A DNA stretch of 11,869 bases from Ettlia oleoabundans. Taxonomy: Eukaryota > Chlorophyta > Chlorophyceae > Chlamydomonadales. Below, piece after piece: positions 9,186 through 11,869 of this stretch; positions within the stretch are counted from its first letter, which is position 1; the number at the start of each line of letters is the position of its first letter. The notes under the pieces are model-generated. The model worked only from the letters and a program-made list of their open reading frames with translations. It was not told the origin of the DNA and did not search any database. A program made the translations under genes and the position numbers. The DNA is taken from assembly GCA_019693395.1 (NCBI GenBank), contig JAAMXP010003492.1:1-11869 (forward strand), given 5' to 3'.

Positions 9186-11630
9186 ATGGGGTCGCTAGAC
9201 CCCCCGGGTTCCGCCGCCTTGGAGGAACACTTGGTGGCCTGCGTGCAACACAGCTTGGGCTTGTACCTCTTTGACAATGCTTGCTTCCTGTGCGAGCGCC
9301 TGGTAGCGCAGTTTCCTTCAGAGGTATGCCGGCATTGACTGCTCGGCCCAGCAGTTGGCAGCAGCACCACTCGCTGTTCCACAGCTGACGGCAGCCAGCT
9401 GCCACTAACGCGCTCCGTGTGCATCCACTGCTTCAGGCCAATCTGTTCCTTTTGGCCACATGCTATCACCGCGCCAACCAGTCATATCGTGCCTACCATC
9501 TGCTCAAAGGGCTGGGTGGGGAGCAGAGCCGCTACTTGTTTGCGCTCTGCGCCATGCAGCTGGGCAAGCTGACTGACGCGGAGATGTCACTGCTGCCCGA
9601 CCACGATGCCTCACGGGTGTGCAGTTGCAATACCAAGAGGCAGGGGCAGCGGTGCCATGCGCCATGCCACGCCAGAACGCTACATATTGGGCTGTGCTCC
9701 ACGCCAAAGCCCTGTCTGCTTCATGCCCTTGAGCTTTGTCGAGCTATGCTGTTGAGCTGGCTCAAGGGCGTCTTCATGTCTTTGCAGCCATCCCACAGTG
9801 CCCTGCACCTCAATCGTTCGTTGTTCCGGCCCCTTTATTGGCTGCAGGTTCCCAACGGCGGCGCTGGTTTCTACCTGCTGGGTCGCATCCACCAGCTGTC
9901 CAACCGCCATTCTGCCGCCATTGCCTACTACAGCACCGCTCTGCAGCTAGATCCCATGCTGTGGTCCGCGTACGAGGAGTTGTGTGCTCTGGGGGCAGAT
10001 GATGAGGCGCAGCGATACCTGGCCTCAGCGGGTGCAGCGGGCGGTGTCTCGCATGCGTCCATGGGCACCACTGCCACCGCCATGCCCTCCAGCTCGCCCA
10101 CTAGCTTCCAGCCCGTAACCACACCGTCACAGCATCAAGGCAGCACCCTGGCATCGCCCTTGGGGCCCGCCCCCATGTCCACCGCTGTCACCAAGCCCAG
10201 CGGACTGGGAGCCATGTTCAGCTGGATTGACAGCAGCAGACGTGGTGGCGGAGCACCTCCTACAGCCAGCACAGCAGCTCGGGTGCGTGCATATCGTAAC
10301 TGGCTGGCAAGAATGTTTGGGGAGGGATGGCAGGAGAGCTGGGCTGCCAGTGGCTTAATAATGAAACAAGCGAAGCATTCTGTGCTCGGTGTATCATCCA
10401 GGCCTTTCAGGAACTGTGTGCTTCCTTACAGGGTATCGATGGCAGTGGCACACCCTCGCCACACTCCTACATCACGCCATTGCCTGGCAGCCGATCTTCA
10501 GCACCGCCGCCGCCAGCGCCCAAGGGCGTGGGCGCAGCGGCAGCACGGCCGTCCTGGCCTGCCACCAGCTCGCCCGCACCGCTTCAAGTCACCACAGGTG
10601 GCGGCTTGGCTTTGCCTGGCAATACCAACTCCACCCATCAACGCAAGTTTGTGGATGAAGGCAAGCTGCGCAAGGTGTCCAACAAGCTCTTCTCCGACCC
10701 AGCCAGCGTGCTCAAGGAACTGCGATGGCAAGACGGCCAGGCAGGCCACAGCGGCGACGCGAAAGGGGAGTGCAGCAGCCTGGCTGATCTGGTGGCAATA
10801 CCAGGCATGTCGCGTGGGCATCGCACGCAAGAGGGGCAGCAGCAGGTGCTGCCACTGTTGCACGCGCTAGGGGAAGGCTACCGCCTGCTTTGCATGTACA
10901 GGTGGGGCAGGGAGGATTCTGCTTGTATGCCATCGTTGGCTGGCTGGGTGGGTGAGTTGTATGATGAGTTCCCCCAGAAGCAGTCATTAACATTTGCCAG
11001 CGTGGGGCGGACATGGGAGTGGAATCCTGTACCCCACACATTTGCCTCACTTGGACAACCCCAAAAGCTAGAGTCCACAATTTCCACACCACTTGTGTGC
11101 CCTGCGTGCACAGGTGCCAGGAGGCTGTCGACGTGTTCAGCCGCCTTCCGCAGCACCATTACCAGACTGGGTGGGTTCTGTGCTGCGTGGGGCGTGCATT
11201 CTTTGAGATGGTGGACTACCCCGAGGCAGCAAAGGCCTTCACCTGGGTGCGACAGGTGAGTGGCTGGTTGGTTGGGGGGGGTCGCACGCTGCTGAGATGC
11301 GATTTTTGAGACAGTGCTGCCTGCTTGCGTCATGATTTTTTCTGTTATATATAAAAATCGCCCTCTGTCACGGAGGGTGAGCTTGCTGGTGCACCATTTG
11401 CCTTTATGCAGTCTCTGCTCGGCGAGCTGCTGCAAAACTGTGCCACGAGCCCGTATTATGCTACGCAGGTGGATCCGTACCGCCTGAGGGGGCTTGAGGT
11501 GTACAGCACTGTGCTGTGGCACTGCAAGCGTGAGGTGGAGCTGGCACAGCTGGCGCAGGCTGCCTGCTCCCTGGACCGCCAGTCGCCCCATGCCTGGTGT
11601 GTCATGGGCAACTGTTTCTCCCTGCAAAAG
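9186..11630 (+). CDS. CDC27: CDC27/APC3, TPR subunit of the anaphase-promoting complex (partial, 3' end off window)
   Basis: Subunit of the APC/C ubiquitin ligase that drives mitotic exit; in known APC/C this TPR protein forms a homodimer and binds IR-tails of CDC20, CDH1 and APC10. Six exons: 9186-9323, 9437-9616, 9848-10282, 10432-10901, 11114-11255 and 11469-11630, all GT-AG with matching phases, about 509 residues so far. N-terminal TPR block (about 10-155): FDNACFLCERLVAQFPSE, ATCYHRANQSYRAYHLLKG, SRYLFALCAMQLGKL, FYLLGRIHQLSNRHSAAIAY, LDPMLWSAYEELCALGA. A Ser/Thr/Pro/Ala-rich loop (about 160-320) follows, with SP/TP sites such as TPSPHS and TPLPG, the kind of loop phosphorylated in mitosis in other species. 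Then RKFVDEGKLRKVS, LLHALGEGYRLLCMYRCQEA, HHYQTGWVLCCVGRAFFEMV, LEVYSTVLWHC and AWCVMGNCFSLQK start the C-terminal TPR superhelix. The start codon fits plant CDC27b/HOBBIT. An alternative upstream acceptor precedes exon 6. The remaining TPRs lie beyond the window. Very secure. Confidence 0.95.
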
Positions 11631-11869
11631 GTAGGTTGGTACAAGGGTGGGTGCGCAGCGAGTGGATGGGACGCAACTTGTTCCGCTCCTGTGGCGGGAG
11701 CAAGGGGCAAGGTTGAGGGTGCCGGTATAGACATGCCCGTGTCAAACATCGGGCTTGTTGTGTGGCATATGTCCTTATCTGTCCGTTATCTTAGAGCATT
11801 ATGAGGATAAGTACGAAGTAGTAATGCTGCGATGCAACTGGACTACGAGTCACGGCACGTAACAATTTT
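11631..11869 (+). other. Start of a CDC27 intron running off the right edge
   Basis: The donor GTAGGTTG follows ...SLQK, where family members continue with the next TPR helix. No acceptor in the remaining 239 bp restores that sequence. A TATCTTAG at about 11796 was tested; the frames after it do not match CDC27. The window therefore most likely ends inside the intron. Confidence 0.7.

Noticed and set aside
4071..9186. A functional ubiquitin-ligase gene cluster formed by DCN1 and CDC27
   Set aside because: The genes are 3.5 kb apart with a transposon remnant between them. Both belong to conserved ubiquitin machinery, but nothing in the sequence links their regulation.
9419..10870. A 483-codon plus-strand open frame taken as one exon
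   Set aside because: It runs through three introns of CDC27. Parts match CDC27 (9437-9616 and 9848-10282), but the frame after 10283 is not the conserved one, and the spliced model fits the family throughout.
11797..11869. A further CDC27 exon after TATCTTAG
   Set aside because: Translation in any frame does not match the TPR sequence expected after SLQK.

Overview
The window is nuclear DNA from a GC-rich, intron-dense eukaryote. The best fit is a green alga, probably Chlorella-like (Trebouxiophyceae). The evidence is short spliceosomal introns (about 90-350 bp) with clear GT..AG and occasional GC..AG ends, plant/algal-type versions of conserved eukaryotic proteins, and TGTAA used as the likely poly(A) signal. 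No bacterial-style operon, RNA gene or CRISPR array was seen. I built all gene models by hand, joining exons only where reading frame, splice sites and protein-family conservation agreed.

Layout. (1) 1-3061, minus strand: 5' part of the U2 snRNP-associated SR140/U2SURP splicing factor (RRM, SURP, start of CID). The gene runs off the left edge. (2) 3062-3458: a divergent promoter region of about 400 bp. (3) 3459-4032, plus: COX17, the mitochondrial copper chaperone, in three exons; the last exon carries one codon plus the stop. (4) 4071-5668, plus: a complete six-exon DCN1-like cullin-neddylation factor that starts 38 nt after the COX17 stop. (5) 5669-9185: a gene-poor interval. It holds a facing pair of poly(A)-like signals and, on the minus strand, a decayed, formerly intron-containing transposase-like gene with a SWIM zinc finger (probably a MULE-class DNA transposon), plus tail exons I cannot name. 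(6) 9186-11630, plus: 5' two thirds of CDC27/APC3, a TPR subunit of the anaphase-promoting complex, running off the right edge inside an intron.

The four conserved genes do not form one pathway. DCN1 and CDC27 both serve cullin-type ubiquitin ligases, but I read their proximity as chance. The most notable signal is the COX17-DCN1 pair. On the spliced transcript the only AUG before the DCN1 start is the COX17 start itself, and no TGTAA lies between the two genes. This is the layout expected of a dicistronic mRNA decoded by leaky scanning. Other points are two well-supported GC-AG introns, a tandem in-frame acceptor in CDC27, and the SWIM transposase relic with all three kinds of stop codon.
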